Part shown: positions 32,594 to 40,682 of the stretch, piece by piece | Layout: each line of letters starts with the position of its first letter | Numbering within the stretch: the first letter of the stretch is position 1 | Origin: Candidatus Peregrinibacteria bacterium | GTDB lineage: Bacteria > Patescibacteriota > Gracilibacteria > UM-FILTER-43-11 | Direction of reading: 5' to 3' | Assembly (NCBI GenBank): GCA_016932505.1 | Contig: JAFGCT010000017.1 | Coordinates: 1 to 45,455, forward strand | Length of the DNA stretch: 45,455 nt | Notes under the pieces: model-generated | The model's input: the letters and a program-made list of their open reading frames with translations, nothing else | What the model was told of the DNA's origin: nothing | The model's database searches: none | Translations under genes and position numbers: made by a program

Positions 32594-32821
32594 TTAAACT
32601 GATGTAACTAACCATCTTTTCAATTTGCTCATTGGTTTAGTTTCAGTAATTGTAACCTCATCACCGATATTGAATTTACTCGGATCTTCTGAGTGTGCAT
32701 AAAACTTCTTTGAAACCATATATTGCTTCTTGTATTTAGAATGCCTCTTGTAAGTTGTTACACTTACAACAACTGTTTTCTGCATTTTATTGCTAGTGAT
32801 TATTCCTGTCTTAGTTCTCAT
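32594..32821 (-). CDS. rpsQ: 30S ribosomal protein S17
   Basis: The 75-residue protein has the S17 OB-fold sequence GIITSNKMQKTVVVSVTTYKRHSKYKKQYMVSKKFYAHSEDP and DEVTITETKPMSKLKRWLV. It is a primary 16S rRNA binder and sits between rpmC and rplN. A short CCCC-AAC-GGGG hairpin (32577-32587) lies just past its stop. Confidence 0.98.
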   Translation of the reverse strand: MRTKTGIITSNKMQKTVVVSVTTYKRHSKYKKQYMVSKKFYAHSEDPSKFNIGDEVTITETKPMSKLKRWLVTSV

Positions 32822-32872
32822 AGTAATGAAATTGTAAACCTACCATTCAGTAGGCGGGTTGTAAATATTAGA

Positions 32873-33100
32873 CTATTTTTCAATATCAATTGCTTCTTTA
32901 ATTTTCTCTTCCAATTCTAATTCTCTGATAACAGTATTAATCTGAGCAATATATTTTCTCTGCTTATTAGCCTGGCTTGAATCTTTCATGCTTTTTGTCT
33001 TGCATGTAATGCGAACTTTTAGCATTTCAGCACGAGCATTTTTAAGCTCTTCAAGCAATTCTTTTTTTGTCGATGATCTTAATTCCTGGATTGAAAGCAT
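32873..33100 (-). CDS. rpmC: 50S ribosomal protein L29
   Basis: The 75-residue two-helix protein starts with MLSIQELRSSTKKELLEELKNARAEML and contains ANKQRKYIAQINTVIRELE. It sits near the peptide exit of the ribosome. Position between rplP and rpsQ is canonical. Confidence 0.96.
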   Translation of the reverse strand: MLSIQELRSSTKKELLEELKNARAEMLKVRITCKTKSMKDSSQANKQRKYIAQINTVIRELELEEKIKEAIDIEK

Positions 33101-33124
33101 TTGATAAAATTAAATTAAATAGAA

Positions 33125-33541
33125 TTATATATGTTTTAGAACAATTTTGGTTTTAATAGACAATTTTGTATCAGCTAGTCTTAAAGCTTCACGTGCTGTT
33201 TTTTCATCTATACCATCCATTTCAAATATTATTTTTCCTGGTCTAATTCTAGAAACATAAAACTCAACACTACCCTTTCCTGAACCCATCGGTACTTCAG
33301 ATGCCTTTCTTGTAATAGGAGTATGAGGGAATACACGAATCCATATCTTTCCTCCACGTTTTATATAACGTGTCATCGCTCTACGGGCAGCTTCTATTTG
33401 ACGAGAGGTTAATTCTCCTGCGCTCATAGCCTTTAAGCCTATTGAACCAAAACTGATGGAGTTACCGCCTTTAGACTTTCCTTTTAATGCACTTCTGTCT
33501 CTATGGACTTTTCTGTACTTTAGCTTTTTTGGTTGAAGCAT
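33125..33541 (-). CDS. rplP: 50S ribosomal protein L16
   Basis: The 138-residue protein starts [14 protein letters not shown] and has [42 protein letters not shown] and [14 protein letters not shown]16 lies near the A-site tRNA elbow. It follows rpsC. Confidence 0.98.
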   Translation of the reverse strand: MLQPKKLKYRKVHRDRSALKGKSKGGNSISFGSIGLKAMSAGELTSRQIEAARRAMTRYIKRGGKIWIRVFPHTPITRKASEVPMGSGKGSVEFYVSRIRPGKIIFEMDGIDEKTAREALRLADTKLSIKTKIVLKHI

Positions 33542-33604
33542 TTAAATAAAATAATAAATGATAAATGTTATGTTTGACTTTGAATTCGCTAATGCGGATT
33601 AAAA

Positions 33605-34249
33605 TTATTTCTGTTCTTTCAGTTTAAAAATCATTCCTTTGTATACCCATATTTTCAGCCCGATTACACCGTACGTAGTATTTGCATTAACCTTAGCGTA
33701 ATCGATATCTGCACGAAGTGTGTGAAGTGGTATATTTCCATCTTTGAAGAATTCACTACGAGCTATTTCCACTCCATTTAGACGACCTGCGGCAAGGATT
33801 TTTACTCCCAATGCCCCAGCCTCCATTGCTTTCTGCACAGCCATTTTAACTGCTCTTCTATATGCAATACGTTTTTCAATCTGATGTGCTACGTTTTCAC
33901 CGATTAATTGAGCACTTAAATCAGGATCCGGTACTTCCATAATATTTACTTCAAAATTTTCCTGGAACTTTCGATTTAATTCATCACGTAAATCTTCTAT
34001 TGCTACACCTTGGCGACCGATTATAAGACCCGGTTTAGCAGCATGTATATTCACTACGACCTTTTTAGCTGAACGTTCAATTTCAATTTTTGTTATTCCG
34101 GCATTCTTTAACTTTTCACCAATAAATTTCTTTAGAGATAAGTCAGCATGAAACTTTTTTGCGTAATTTTTTTTACCTGCGTACCACTTGGAATCCCAAG
34201 TTTTAGATATCCCGATGCGTAAGCTTTTTGGATTTACCTTTTGACCCAT
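33605..34249 (-). CDS. rpsC: 30S ribosomal protein S3
   Basis: The 214-residue protein begins MGQKVNPKSLRIGISKTWDSKWYAGKKNY, has the KH motif AAKPGLIIGRQGVAIEDLRDEL and the C-terminal GVKILAAGRLNGVEIARSEFFKDGNIPLHTLRADIDY. S3 lines the mRNA entry tunnel. The short C-terminus is normal for this phylum. Confidence 0.98.
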   Translation of the reverse strand: MGQKVNPKSLRIGISKTWDSKWYAGKKNYAKKFHADLSLKKFIGEKLKNAGITKIEIERSAKKVVVNIHAAKPGLIIGRQGVAIEDLRDELNRKFQENFEVNIMEVPDPDLSAQLIGENVAHQIEKRIAYRRAVKMAVQKAMEAGALGVKILAAGRLNGVEIARSEFFKDGNIPLHTLRADIDYAKVNANTTYGVIGLKIWVYKGMIFKLKEQK

Positions 34250-34278
34250 GATATTAATTAAAAATTACAAATTAAAAA

Positions 34279-34815
34279 TTATTTTCCTTCCTCTGTATTA
34301 GTTTTTTTGGTTGTCTTTTTACTCTTTTCTGATTTAGTTGCTACTTTGGATTCAACTTTTGGTTTCACTTCTTTCTTTACCTTAGGCTTTGCCTTTGCTT
34401 TCACTTCTTTCTTTTCTTTTGAATCAGCTTTTACAGCCTTTTCTTCAACTTTCTTCTTTTCAACAGGAGCTAATTTTGATGAATCTACACCAGGCATTCC
34501 TACTTGAACGGTAATATGACAAGTCCTCTTTCGAATCGGATGTGCACGCCCACGAGATATTGGCTGAGAACGTTTATATGTAGGACCTTTTGTTACCAGA
34601 ATCTGAGTAATAATCAAATCGTCAAGTGACTGCTTAAAATTATTTTTCGCATTATACGCAGCAGAGTGCACTACTTTATATAGAATATCTGCACCTTTCT
34701 TTGGCATAAACTTTAGTAGTGACAAAGCCTCAGTAACTTTTTTCCCACGTACAGTTCCAGCAACTAAATTTGCCTTTTTTGGTGAGATATTGATTCTGGT
34801 TAGTACTGCTTTCAT
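34279..34815 (-). CDS. rplV: 50S ribosomal protein L22 with Lys-rich tail
   Basis: Residues 1-112 are L22 (RINISPKKANLVAGTVRGKKV, YKRSQPISRGRAHPIRKRTCHITV). Residues 113-178 are an unusual low-complexity tail rich in Lys, Glu and Val (repeats like KKEVKPKVES). L22 reaches into the exit tunnel; the extension likely lies on the ribosome surface. Confidence 0.97.
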   Translation of the reverse strand: MKAVLTRINISPKKANLVAGTVRGKKVTEALSLLKFMPKKGADILYKVVHSAAYNAKNNFKQSLDDLIITQILVTKGPTYKRSQPISRGRAHPIRKRTCHITVQVGMPGVDSSKLAPVEKKKVEEKAVKADSKEKKEVKAKAKPKVKKEVKPKVESKVATKSEKSKKTTKKTNTEEGK

Positions 34816-34827
34816 AGGTAGTAGTGA

Positions 34828-34846
34828 GTCCGTGGTCCCAACGGAC
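34828..34846. repeat. Mini-hairpin GTCCGT-n7-ACGGAC
   Basis: A perfect 6-base stem with a 7-base loop occupies the rpsS-rplV spacer. It belongs to the same class of short GC-rich hairpins seen in several spacers of this cluster. Confidence 0.6.
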
Positions 34847-34879
34847 CCTATTGGTTAAACTTTTAAAATTGATAATTGA

Positions 34880-35158
34880 TTAAGCTTGAGATTTTGCCAT
34901 CTTTCCGCCATGAGATTTAAATTTTCTTGTTGGAGCGAATTCCCCTAGTTTATGTCCAACCATATTTTCAGTTACATATACAGATATATGAGTTTTGCCA
35001 TTATGGACTCCGAAGGTATGACCTACGAATTCAGGTGAGATAGTTGAGCTACGAGACCATGTTTTAATAACCTTTGTCTGGCCTGAAGCTTCCATCATCT
35101 GGACCTTCTTCTGTAACTTTGGGTCAACGTAGATTCCTTTTTTTAAACTTCTACTCAT
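34880..35158 (-). CDS. rpsS: 30S ribosomal protein S19
   Basis: The 92-residue protein starts [19 protein letters not shown] and has [48 protein letters not shown]. It binds the head of the small subunit. It follows rplB. Confidence 0.98.
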   Translation of the reverse strand: MSRSLKKGIYVDPKLQKKVQMMEASGQTKVIKTWSRSSTISPEFVGHTFGVHNGKTHISVYVTENMVGHKLGEFAPTRKFKSHGGKMAKSQA

Positions 35159-35183
35159 ATTATTGAAAATTGGTAAGTGATAA

Positions 35184-35205
35184 ACCTGCTTGCCGACATG
35201 CAGGT
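35184..35205. repeat. Mini-hairpin ACCTGC-n10-GCAGGT
   Basis: A perfect 6-base stem lies in the rplB-rpsS spacer. The loop (TTGCCGACAT) has a TTGCC/ATGCAGG look close to other dispersed palindromes in the cluster, such as the one at 37032-37048. Confidence 0.6.
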
Positions 35206-35215
35206 AAAAAAATAA

Positions 35216-36058
35216 TTACTTTTTCTTGCTTCGGCGTTTCTTAAGAATTAATTTATCAGAATATTTTTTTCTACGACGCGTCTTAACTCCAAGCGCAGGC
35301 TTACCCCACGGTGTTTTTGGAGTTTTAGGACCAATTGCAGTATGCCCCTCACCTCCTCCATGTGGATGATCTGTCGCATTCATAGATTTTCCAAGTACTT
35401 GCGGTCTTCTTCCCATCATTCTCATTCTACCTGCTTTTCCTATTCTTACATTACTGTGATCTAAATTACTTACAACTCCAATAGTTGCAAAACATTCTTT
35501 GGAAATAAAATGAACTGCTCCAGAAGGCATCATAACCTGAGCCATTTCAGTATCTAGCGATACAATTTTACCTGTTGAACCAGCGCTTTTAATTGCCTGA
35601 GCACCACGTCCTTCTTTCATTTCAAGGTCACAAATATTAAAGCCAACTGGAATATTTCTTATCTTCATTCTGTTTCCAACTTTAATCTTTGCTTTTGCAC
35701 TACATACTATTTTTGCACCTACTTTTAACTTATCAGGTGCAATAATATAACGTCTTTCTCCATCATCATATTTAAGCAAAGCTATAAAAGCTGTTCGATT
35801 TGGATCATATTCAAGAGTCTCAACAATCGCAGGAATATCCAGCTTATCAAATCGTTTACTATCAATTATACGATAGCGTCTTTTAACACCTCCGCCTCTG
35901 TGACGAACGGTAACCCTACCTTGATTGTTTCTTCCGGCAGTTTTTGACTGCTTAGCAAGTAAACTTTTTCTAGGCTTAACATCAGATAGTTCGCTGTAAT
36001 CTACAACGCTCATATTTCTTCTGCCCGGTGTTGTTGGTTTATACTTTTTTATTGCCAT
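35216..36058 (-). CDS. rplB: 50S ribosomal protein L2
   Basis: The 280-residue protein has VTVRHRGGGVKRRYRIIDSKR, PVGFNICDLEMKEGRGAQ and the catalytic-site region MNATDHPHGGGEGHTAIGPKTPKTPWGKPALG with the conserved His. L2 is needed for subunit joining and peptidyl transfer. Its start overlaps the rplW stop by 1 base. Confidence 0.98.
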   Translation of the reverse strand: MAIKKYKPTTPGRRNMSVVDYSELSDVKPRKSLLAKQSKTAGRNNQGRVTVRHRGGGVKRRYRIIDSKRFDKLDIPAIVETLEYDPNRTAFIALLKYDDGERRYIIAPDKLKVGAKIVCSAKAKIKVGNRMKIRNIPVGFNICDLEMKEGRGAQAIKSAGSTGKIVSLDTEMAQVMMPSGAVHFISKECFATIGVVSNLDHSNVRIGKAGRMRMMGRRPQVLGKSMNATDHPHGGGEGHTAIGPKTPKTPWGKPALGVKTRRRKKYSDKLILKKRRSKKK

Positions 36059-36357
36059 TACTTTGAAGTTTTGACTTTATTAAAATCTAAAGTTTGTTTA
36101 GGCCTTAGTGTAACAATGGCCTTTTTCGCATTATGTCTTTTTGTAATTTCACGCCCACGGCCCACTAATCTAACCTTACTAGCCACGGGAATAATGTTAA
36201 CTGAGTCTACTTTTGCTCCATACATCTTTTCAATTGCGTCCTTAACTTCAATTTTATTCGCTTTTAAATCAATTAAAAATGTATATTTACGTTTTTCCTG
36301 AGATTTTGTGCTCTTTTCAGTTACTACCGGAGATTTTAATACATTTGTGATGTCCAT
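36058..36357 (-). CDS. rplW: 50S ribosomal protein L23
   Basis: The 99-residue protein has VLKSPVVTEKSTKSQEKRKYTFLIDLKANKIEVKDAIEKMYGAKVDSVN. L23 is the docking site for SRP and trigger factor at the exit tunnel. It lies between rplD and rplB. Confidence 0.97.
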   Translation of the reverse strand: MDITNVLKSPVVTEKSTKSQEKRKYTFLIDLKANKIEVKDAIEKMYGAKVDSVNIIPVASKVRLVGRGREITKRHNAKKAIVTLRPKQTLDFNKVKTSK

Positions 36358-36385
36358 AATATAATTCGTAATTGTTAATTTCTAA

Positions 36386-37012
36386 TTATTTAAGAAATAA
36401 CTCCTCAGCCTTTTTCAAAGCCGGTTCTAAAAACATAACCTTCTCATATTTAAGTAGGTCATGTGGATTTAAATAGTTCACTAGAATAGTTTTTACGTTA
36501 GGAAGATTGCTTGCTGATTTTTCTAGTACTGTGTCTTTATCAGAAATAACAACCAAAAGAGAACGTGTTACAGGAAGCTTAGACATCATTGCAGAAAACT
36601 CTTTTGTCTTTGGCTCCTTGGAAACAAAACCTTCTAATGCAAAAATTTCATTTTCAGTAGCTTTTTGAGTAAGTACTGAGAACAAAGCTGCTCTTCTTGC
36701 CTTTTTAGGCATATCAATTGAATAATTTCTATCGTTTCTTGGCCCAAATGCCACACCTCCACTACGCCAAACCGGATTACGTGAAGATCCAAAACGAGCT
36801 CGTCCTGTTCCTTTCTGTCTCCATGGTTTCTTTCCTCCTCCACGAACCTCTGCACGAGTTTTAACATGTGCTGTAGCTACGCGAGCATTTGCAAGCTGAC
36901 GAAGTACGGCAATATTCATTAATTCTTCATTAACTTCAGTTTTAAACATAGCATCTGCTACGTCTAACGTTCCTTTCTTTTCACCTTTTTGTGTGTATAA
37001 ATCTATTTTCAT
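36386..37012 (-). CDS. rplD: 50S ribosomal protein L4
   Basis: The 208-residue protein has the L4 loop region KTRAEVRGGGKKPWRQKGTGRARFGSSRNPVWRSGGVAFGP that reaches the exit tunnel, and the globular C-terminus. In E. coli L4 represses the S10 operon. It follows rplC. Confidence 0.97.
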   Translation of the reverse strand: MKIDLYTQKGEKKGTLDVADAMFKTEVNEELMNIAVLRQLANARVATAHVKTRAEVRGGGKKPWRQKGTGRARFGSSRNPVWRSGGVAFGPRNDRNYSIDMPKKARRAALFSVLTQKATENEIFALEGFVSKEPKTKEFSAMMSKLPVTRSLLVVISDKDTVLEKSASNLPNVKTILVNYLNPHDLLKYEKVMFLEPALKKAEELFLK

Positions 37013-37031
37013 TCTAATTCGTAATTTATAA

Positions 37032-37048
37032 CCTACCTGCCAGAGGCA
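37032..37048. repeat. Mini-hairpin ACCTGCC-AGA-GGCAAGT
   Basis: A 7-base stem with one mismatch and an AGA loop lies in the rplC-rplD spacer. It resembles the palindrome at 35184-35205. Confidence 0.5.
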
Positions 37049-37057
37049 AGTTCGTAA

Positions 37058-37636
37058 TTAATAATTAAGGTATACATATCCATTGTTAGCCCCAGGAATT
37101 GATCCTTTTATAGCTACAAGGTTTTTTTCTGGTACTAGAGTTACTACTGAACGATTCTTTAAAGTTACTTTGTCATTACCCATCTGACCAGGCATCCTCT
37201 TTCCTTTTATCACTCTACCCGGCTTAGCACACATACCGATTGAACCAGGTTCTCGATGATGGTGTGAACCATGACTTTCAGGACCACGAGAGAAGTTATG
37301 TCTTTTTATAACACCCTGGAAACCTTTACCCTTAGAAACTGAACATACTGTAACGGTTTCAACTTCTTTTAGAGAATCAAGAGTAACCTTCTGACCCTTT
37401 TTATATTCACTTGTATTTTCTACTCGGAATTCTTTTATAGATTTGTACTTCTTGTTCTTAGAAGGATTTTTGTACTCATCAAAGCCTAGGACTATCGCCG
37501 GATATCCGTCCTTTTCTTCTGTCTTAATGTAGACAACCTCATTTGGGTTGCATAGAAGATAAGTAACTGGGATCACACGGCCGTCGTCTTGAATGACTTG
37601 GCTCATTCCTAATTTTTTGCCTATTATTCCTGGCAT
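37058..37636 (-). CDS. rplC: 50S ribosomal protein L3
   Basis: The 192-residue protein has GIIGKKLGMSQVIQDDGRVIPVTYL, SKGKGFQGVIKRHNFSRGPESHGSHHHREPGSIG and KRMPGQMGNDKVTLKN. L3 is an early-assembly protein near the peptidyl-transferase centre. It is the first gene of this operon because rpsJ has been separated from it by three plus-strand genes. Confidence 0.98.
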   Translation of the reverse strand: MPGIIGKKLGMSQVIQDDGRVIPVTYLLCNPNEVVYIKTEEKDGYPAIVLGFDEYKNPSKNKKYKSIKEFRVENTSEYKKGQKVTLDSLKEVETVTVCSVSKGKGFQGVIKRHNFSRGPESHGSHHHREPGSIGMCAKPGRVIKGKRMPGQMGNDKVTLKNRSVVTLVPEKNLVAIKGSIPGANNGYVYLNY

Positions 37637-37711
37637 AATCTTTATTGGTTAAGGAGGTTTTTGGCTTTGCCTCGACCTCGCGACTAACATAAATACACAT
37701 AGTGCCCACCT

Positions 37712-37739
37712 ATTTTACCCATAGATATATCAAAGTCAA
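37712..37739 (-). promoter_or_regulatory. Predicted promoter of the rplC operon
   Basis: On the minus strand TTGACT (37739-37734) and TAAAAT (37717-37712) are 16 bases apart with TGGG before the -10. The start is near 37705, giving a leader of about 70 bases. This explains how rplC and the downstream genes are expressed without rpsJ in front. Confidence 0.75.
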
Positions 37740-37747
37740 GTAAAAAA

Positions 37748-37762
37748 TGGACAAAATGTCCA
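37748..37762. promoter_or_regulatory. Palindrome upstream of the rplC promoter
   Basis: TGGACA-AAA-TGTCCA is a perfect 6-base inverted repeat, 8 bases above the -35 box. A looser version (GGACA...TGTCC, 42098-42115) lies upstream of tuf. The role is unknown. Confidence 0.45.
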
Positions 37763-37898
37763 ATATTTCTTCTTTCTTTGTTTTGTTTCTTTCTTTCCCC
37801 TCATAATTAATACCCACTTACCCCATAATGGATTGAAAGAGGGGGATGCGCGCAAACGAAAAAAATGATAAAATGACTGTCGAAGATAAACACAAACA

Positions 37899-38348
37899 AT
37901 GACCCTATTCAAAAACCTAAACACAGATACTATTAAAGATTGTCTAATATTATTGGATATTGATGGAACAATAGCAGAAGATGACCAACTTGAAGTAAGC
38001 GATGAAAATATGGTTATTATCGACAAGCTAAAAAAAATGAATCAGGTTCACCTTTGTTCAAACAGCAGAAACCACAAAAGAAACAAAACAATAGCTGATT
38101 ACGCTGGAATAACATATTTAGACACAGATATTAGAAAGCCAAGCAAAAAGATATTGGACTTAATAGAACACTCAGCATTCACAAGGCGACTCGTAATAGG
38201 TGATAAATTTTTAACCGATGGACTTTTTGCGAAAAACATAAAAGCTGATTTTATTAAAATAGACAGAATTACATCCAAAAATGACAGACTATATATTAAG
38301 TTTTTATATTGGATAGACAATCTTATCTGTAAAATAATTAGCAAATAA
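37899..38348 (+). CDS. HAD-family phosphatase (YqeG-like)
   Basis: The 149-residue protein has HAD motif I LLDIDGTIAE (Asp20, Asp22), a Ser/Asn motif II CSNSRN and the motif III/IV region RLVIGDKFLTDGLFAKN. It resembles the HAD IIIA group that includes YqeG and mitochondrial PGP phosphatase Gep4. A phospholipid or prenyl-phosphate role is suggested by the neighbouring lipid kinase and prenyltransferase. It starts the plus-strand insert between the two parts of the S10 cluster. Confidence 0.72.
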   Translation: MTLFKNLNTDTIKDCLILLDIDGTIAEDDQLEVSDENMVIIDKLKKMNQVHLCSNSRNHKRNKTIADYAGITYLDTDIRKPSKKILDLIEHSAFTRRLVIGDKFLTDGLFAKNIKADFIKIDRITSKNDRLYIKFLYWIDNLICKIISK

Positions 38349-38374
38349 TAAGCTATAAGTATTAAATGAAAATT

Positions 38375-38416
38375 GATAAATGATAAATGATAAATGATAA
38401 ATGATAATTGATAAAT
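38375..38416. repeat. 7-bp tandem repeat touching the start codon
   Basis: GATAAAT occurs six times in tandem (one copy GATAATT) and its last copy runs into the ATG of the diacylglycerol-kinase gene. A change in copy number would alter the spacing before the start codon. Confidence 0.85.
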
Positions 38417-39272
38417 GAAAAATGCTTTAGTAATATTCAATCCAGTGGCAGGCGTAAAAAAATGGGGAAATGTAAAATCCATTATTCAAACAACCTTAAA
38501 AAAAGAAGGGTATGAGTATGAATGGTTTGAAACATTAAAATGTGAAAAACAGCCACTTGAGCAGTTTAAATCAAAAAAATTCGATAGGATTATTGTATCC
38601 GGAGGAGATGGAACAGTTGCCGAAGTTTCTTCGTTTCTTATTCATAACAAAATTAAAACACCATTAATAATACTTCCTCAAGGGAGCGCAAATATACTAG
38701 CGGTATCGTTATCTCTACCCTTAAATCTGAAATCAGCTCTTTTATATGGACTAAGAAATAAGAGGAAGGCATTAGACGCAATGCAAATAAACAATATGCA
38801 ATATGGCATGATATGCACAGGCTGTGGATACGATACATTGATTATGAGCAAGACACCACGCTCATTAAAAAGAAAAATTGGAGCATGGGCTTACTTATGG
38901 ATATTTATTAAAACTATTTTTCTATATAGAAGCAAACCTTACAAACTTACAATAGATGGGAAAAGGCATGTTGTTGTAGCAAAAACTATATTGATATTCA
39001 ACATTCTTCCGCTCGGACATTTAAAAATTTCGAAACCATTTACAAAGCATCAAATAATTCCAAATGATGGACTGTTAAATATATATGTTATAAACCCTAG
39101 GCCCATACGTGACTTTTTTAGATTTTCAAGACATCTATTGGTATTTCAGGGTAAAAAGATTTCGATAAAATCAAAGAAAAAAAGACAATTCCAAATTGAT
39201 GGTGATGTATTTAAAGGTAAGACAATGCAGATTGAAGTTATTCCTAAAGCCATTAATATTGTTGCGAAATAA
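38415..39272 (+). CDS. Diacylglycerol/sphingosine-type lipid kinase
   Basis: The 285-residue protein has NPVAGVKKWGNV (9-20), IIVSGGDGTVAEV (59-71) and LPQGSANILA (87-96), the nucleotide-binding core of the DagK/LCB5 family. The C-terminal beta domain (about 135-285) includes FQIDGDVF. It probably phosphorylates diacylglycerol or a related lipid for recycling. It lies between the HAD phosphatase and the prenyltransferase, 66 bases after the former. Confidence 0.88.
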   Translation: MKNALVIFNPVAGVKKWGNVKSIIQTTLKKEGYEYEWFETLKCEKQPLEQFKSKKFDRIIVSGGDGTVAEVSSFLIHNKIKTPLIILPQGSANILAVSLSLPLNLKSALLYGLRNKRKALDAMQINNMQYGMICTGCGYDTLIMSKTPRSLKRKIGAWAYLWIFIKTIFLYRSKPYKLTIDGKRHVVVAKTILIFNILPLGHLKISKPFTKHQIIPNDGLLNIYVINPRPIRDFFRFSRHLLVFQGKKISIKSKKKRQFQIDGDVFKGKTMQIEVIPKAINIVAK

Positions 39273-39297
39273 ATACTAATTTCTAAATTTAATACAA

Positions 39298-40134
39298 ATG
39301 CAAAATTTAAAAACAATCTCAAGATTACTCCGTGGGGATCAATGGTTTAAAAACCTAGTTATATTCGCCCCCCTGCTTTTTGCATCAAACCAAAATATAT
39401 ATCCAATTGATAAATTAATTATTGGATTTCTTGGATTCTGCAGTGTTTCTTCAATAACGTATATAATAAATGACTGGCTAGATAGAAAAAAAGACAGGTT
39501 ACACCCAATTAAAAAAAATCGTCCTCTGGCGTCTGGAAAAATAACAGGTAGACAAGCAATCATTGTAGTAATAATACTCGCTCTAATGGCGACAAGTGTA
39601 AGCTTACTACTAGGTTTATATTATGGACTAATTGTTTCCACATACTTTATTTTTACCAATTTATATTCACTAGGATTAAAGAATATACCTCTAGTAGATA
39701 TATTAATGGTTAGTGGCAATTTCATATTAAGAATGGCATCTGGATTAAACTCTATTCCGAATATCAATACCCTCCCCTATTTTGGAATTCTATTTGGACT
39801 GCTTATAGTTTTTCTTACTCATAAAAGGCGTAGTGATATTAAACTACTTGGGGAAAAGGCAATTGCGCATAAGCCGGTATTAAAATTCTACACAATTCGC
39901 AATAATTACTTTTTTAGAGGAATTGGCTATTTGATAGCAATTGTCTCTTTTTATAAATTTTATGAATCTGGATTTTCTATTTATAAATCAATCGGGCTTT
40001 TCTTTATGCTCGCGGTAACAAGTATTATTTTTTCAGATAATCCAGAATACACCTCAAAACCACAGTGGTTATTTAGGAGTAAATTATGGGTGAGTGTGTT
40101 GATAATTAATATTTTATTATTTGTATTCCTATAA
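39298..40134 (+). CDS. UbiA prenyltransferase, decaprenyl-phosphate phosphoribosyltransferase-like
   Basis: The 278-residue membrane protein has about eight segments and the two Asp-rich motifs of the UbiA family: NDWLDRKKDRLHP (58-70) with the following KKNRPLASG, and LVDILMVSGNFILRMASG in the second half. The HP-x-K-x-RP-x-ASG ending matches the decaprenyl-phosphate phosphoribosyltransferase subgroup that makes the arabinose donor for cell walls. With a lipid kinase and HAD phosphatase next to it, a polyprenyl-phosphate sugar pathway is a reasonable guess. Confidence 0.82.
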   Translation: MQNLKTISRLLRGDQWFKNLVIFAPLLFASNQNIYPIDKLIIGFLGFCSVSSITYIINDWLDRKKDRLHPIKKNRPLASGKITGRQAIIVVIILALMATSVSLLLGLYYGLIVSTYFIFTNLYSLGLKNIPLVDILMVSGNFILRMASGLNSIPNINTLPYFGILFGLLIVFLTHKRRSDIKLLGEKAIAHKPVLKFYTIRNNYFFRGIGYLIAIVSFYKFYESGFSIYKSIGLFFMLAVTSIIFSDNPEYTSKPQWLFRSKLWVSVLIINILLFVFL

Positions 40135-40138
40135 CAAA

Positions 40139-40162
40139 AAACAACCTCCGAAGAGGTTGTTT
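40139..40162. terminator. Terminator after rpsJ and the prenyltransferase gene
   Basis: A perfect 10-base stem (40139-40148 with 40153-40162) with a CGAA loop lies between the convergent genes. The minus strand has a T run beyond the stem, so it fits as rho-independent terminator of tuf-rpsJ and may also stop the plus-strand genes. Confidence 0.9.
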
Positions 40163-40194
40163 ACTAGTATCTAAAAACTAACAGCTAAAAGCTA

Positions 40195-40527
40195 TTAGAG
40201 CATTTTGATTTCAATATCTACACCGGCAGGAAGAGACAAGCTTGTAAGAGATTCAATTGTATTTGCAGTTGTTTCACGTAAATCGATTAATCTTTTGTGA
40301 ATACGCATTTCAAATTGCTCACGAGCATCTTTTGAAACGAAAGTAGATCTGTTGATAGTAATTTTCTTAATTTTTGTAGGAAGAGGAATTGGACCTGCGA
40401 TAATAGCACCTGTTCGTTCAGCAGTCTCAATAATCATCTGAACAGCTTTGTCTATGATTGTGTGATCAAAAGCTTTTAAAGTAATACGAATGCGCTGTGG
40501 AGCGTCTTTCTTTTTTGCTTCAGCCAT
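40195..40527 (-). CDS. rpsJ: 30S ribosomal protein S10
   Basis: The 110-residue protein has QRIRITLKAFDHTIIDKAVQMIIETAERTGAIIAGPIPLPTKI and THE C-terminal SLPAGVDIEIKML. S10 is part of the small-subunit head and also the NusE antitermination factor. It is downstream of tuf but separated from rplC by 6.5 kb of window scale distance reduced to a 2.5-kb plus-strand block, so it does not lead the S10 operon here. Confidence 0.97.
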   Translation of the reverse strand: MAEAKKKDAPQRIRITLKAFDHTIIDKAVQMIIETAERTGAIIAGPIPLPTKIKKITINRSTFVSKDAREQFEMRIHKRLIDLRETTANTIESLTSLSLPAGVDIEIKML

Positions 40528-40650
40528 AATGTTGTTGTTACAAGATTAAATATTACAAGATTACAAAATTATAACCTTGCAATCTACAAATTGTTTGGAC
40601 TTAATCCGCCGTGACGGACCATTGGTCTATAAGAAAACAATCTTTATTTT

Positions 40651-40673
40651 CCTCCCGATGTAACATCGGGAGG
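40651..40673. repeat. Perfect hairpin just after tuf
   Basis: CCTCCCGATG (40651-40660) pairs with CATCGGGAGG (40664-40673) with loop TAA. It follows the tuf stop by 10 bases. There is no T run on the minus strand, so a processing or partial-attenuation role is more likely than full termination. Confidence 0.75.
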
Positions 40674-40682
40674 AGCAAAAAA

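Noticed and set aside
40651-40673. Rho-independent terminator after tuf
   Set aside because: The stem is perfect but lacks a T run on the minus strand, and rpsJ just downstream probably needs read-through.
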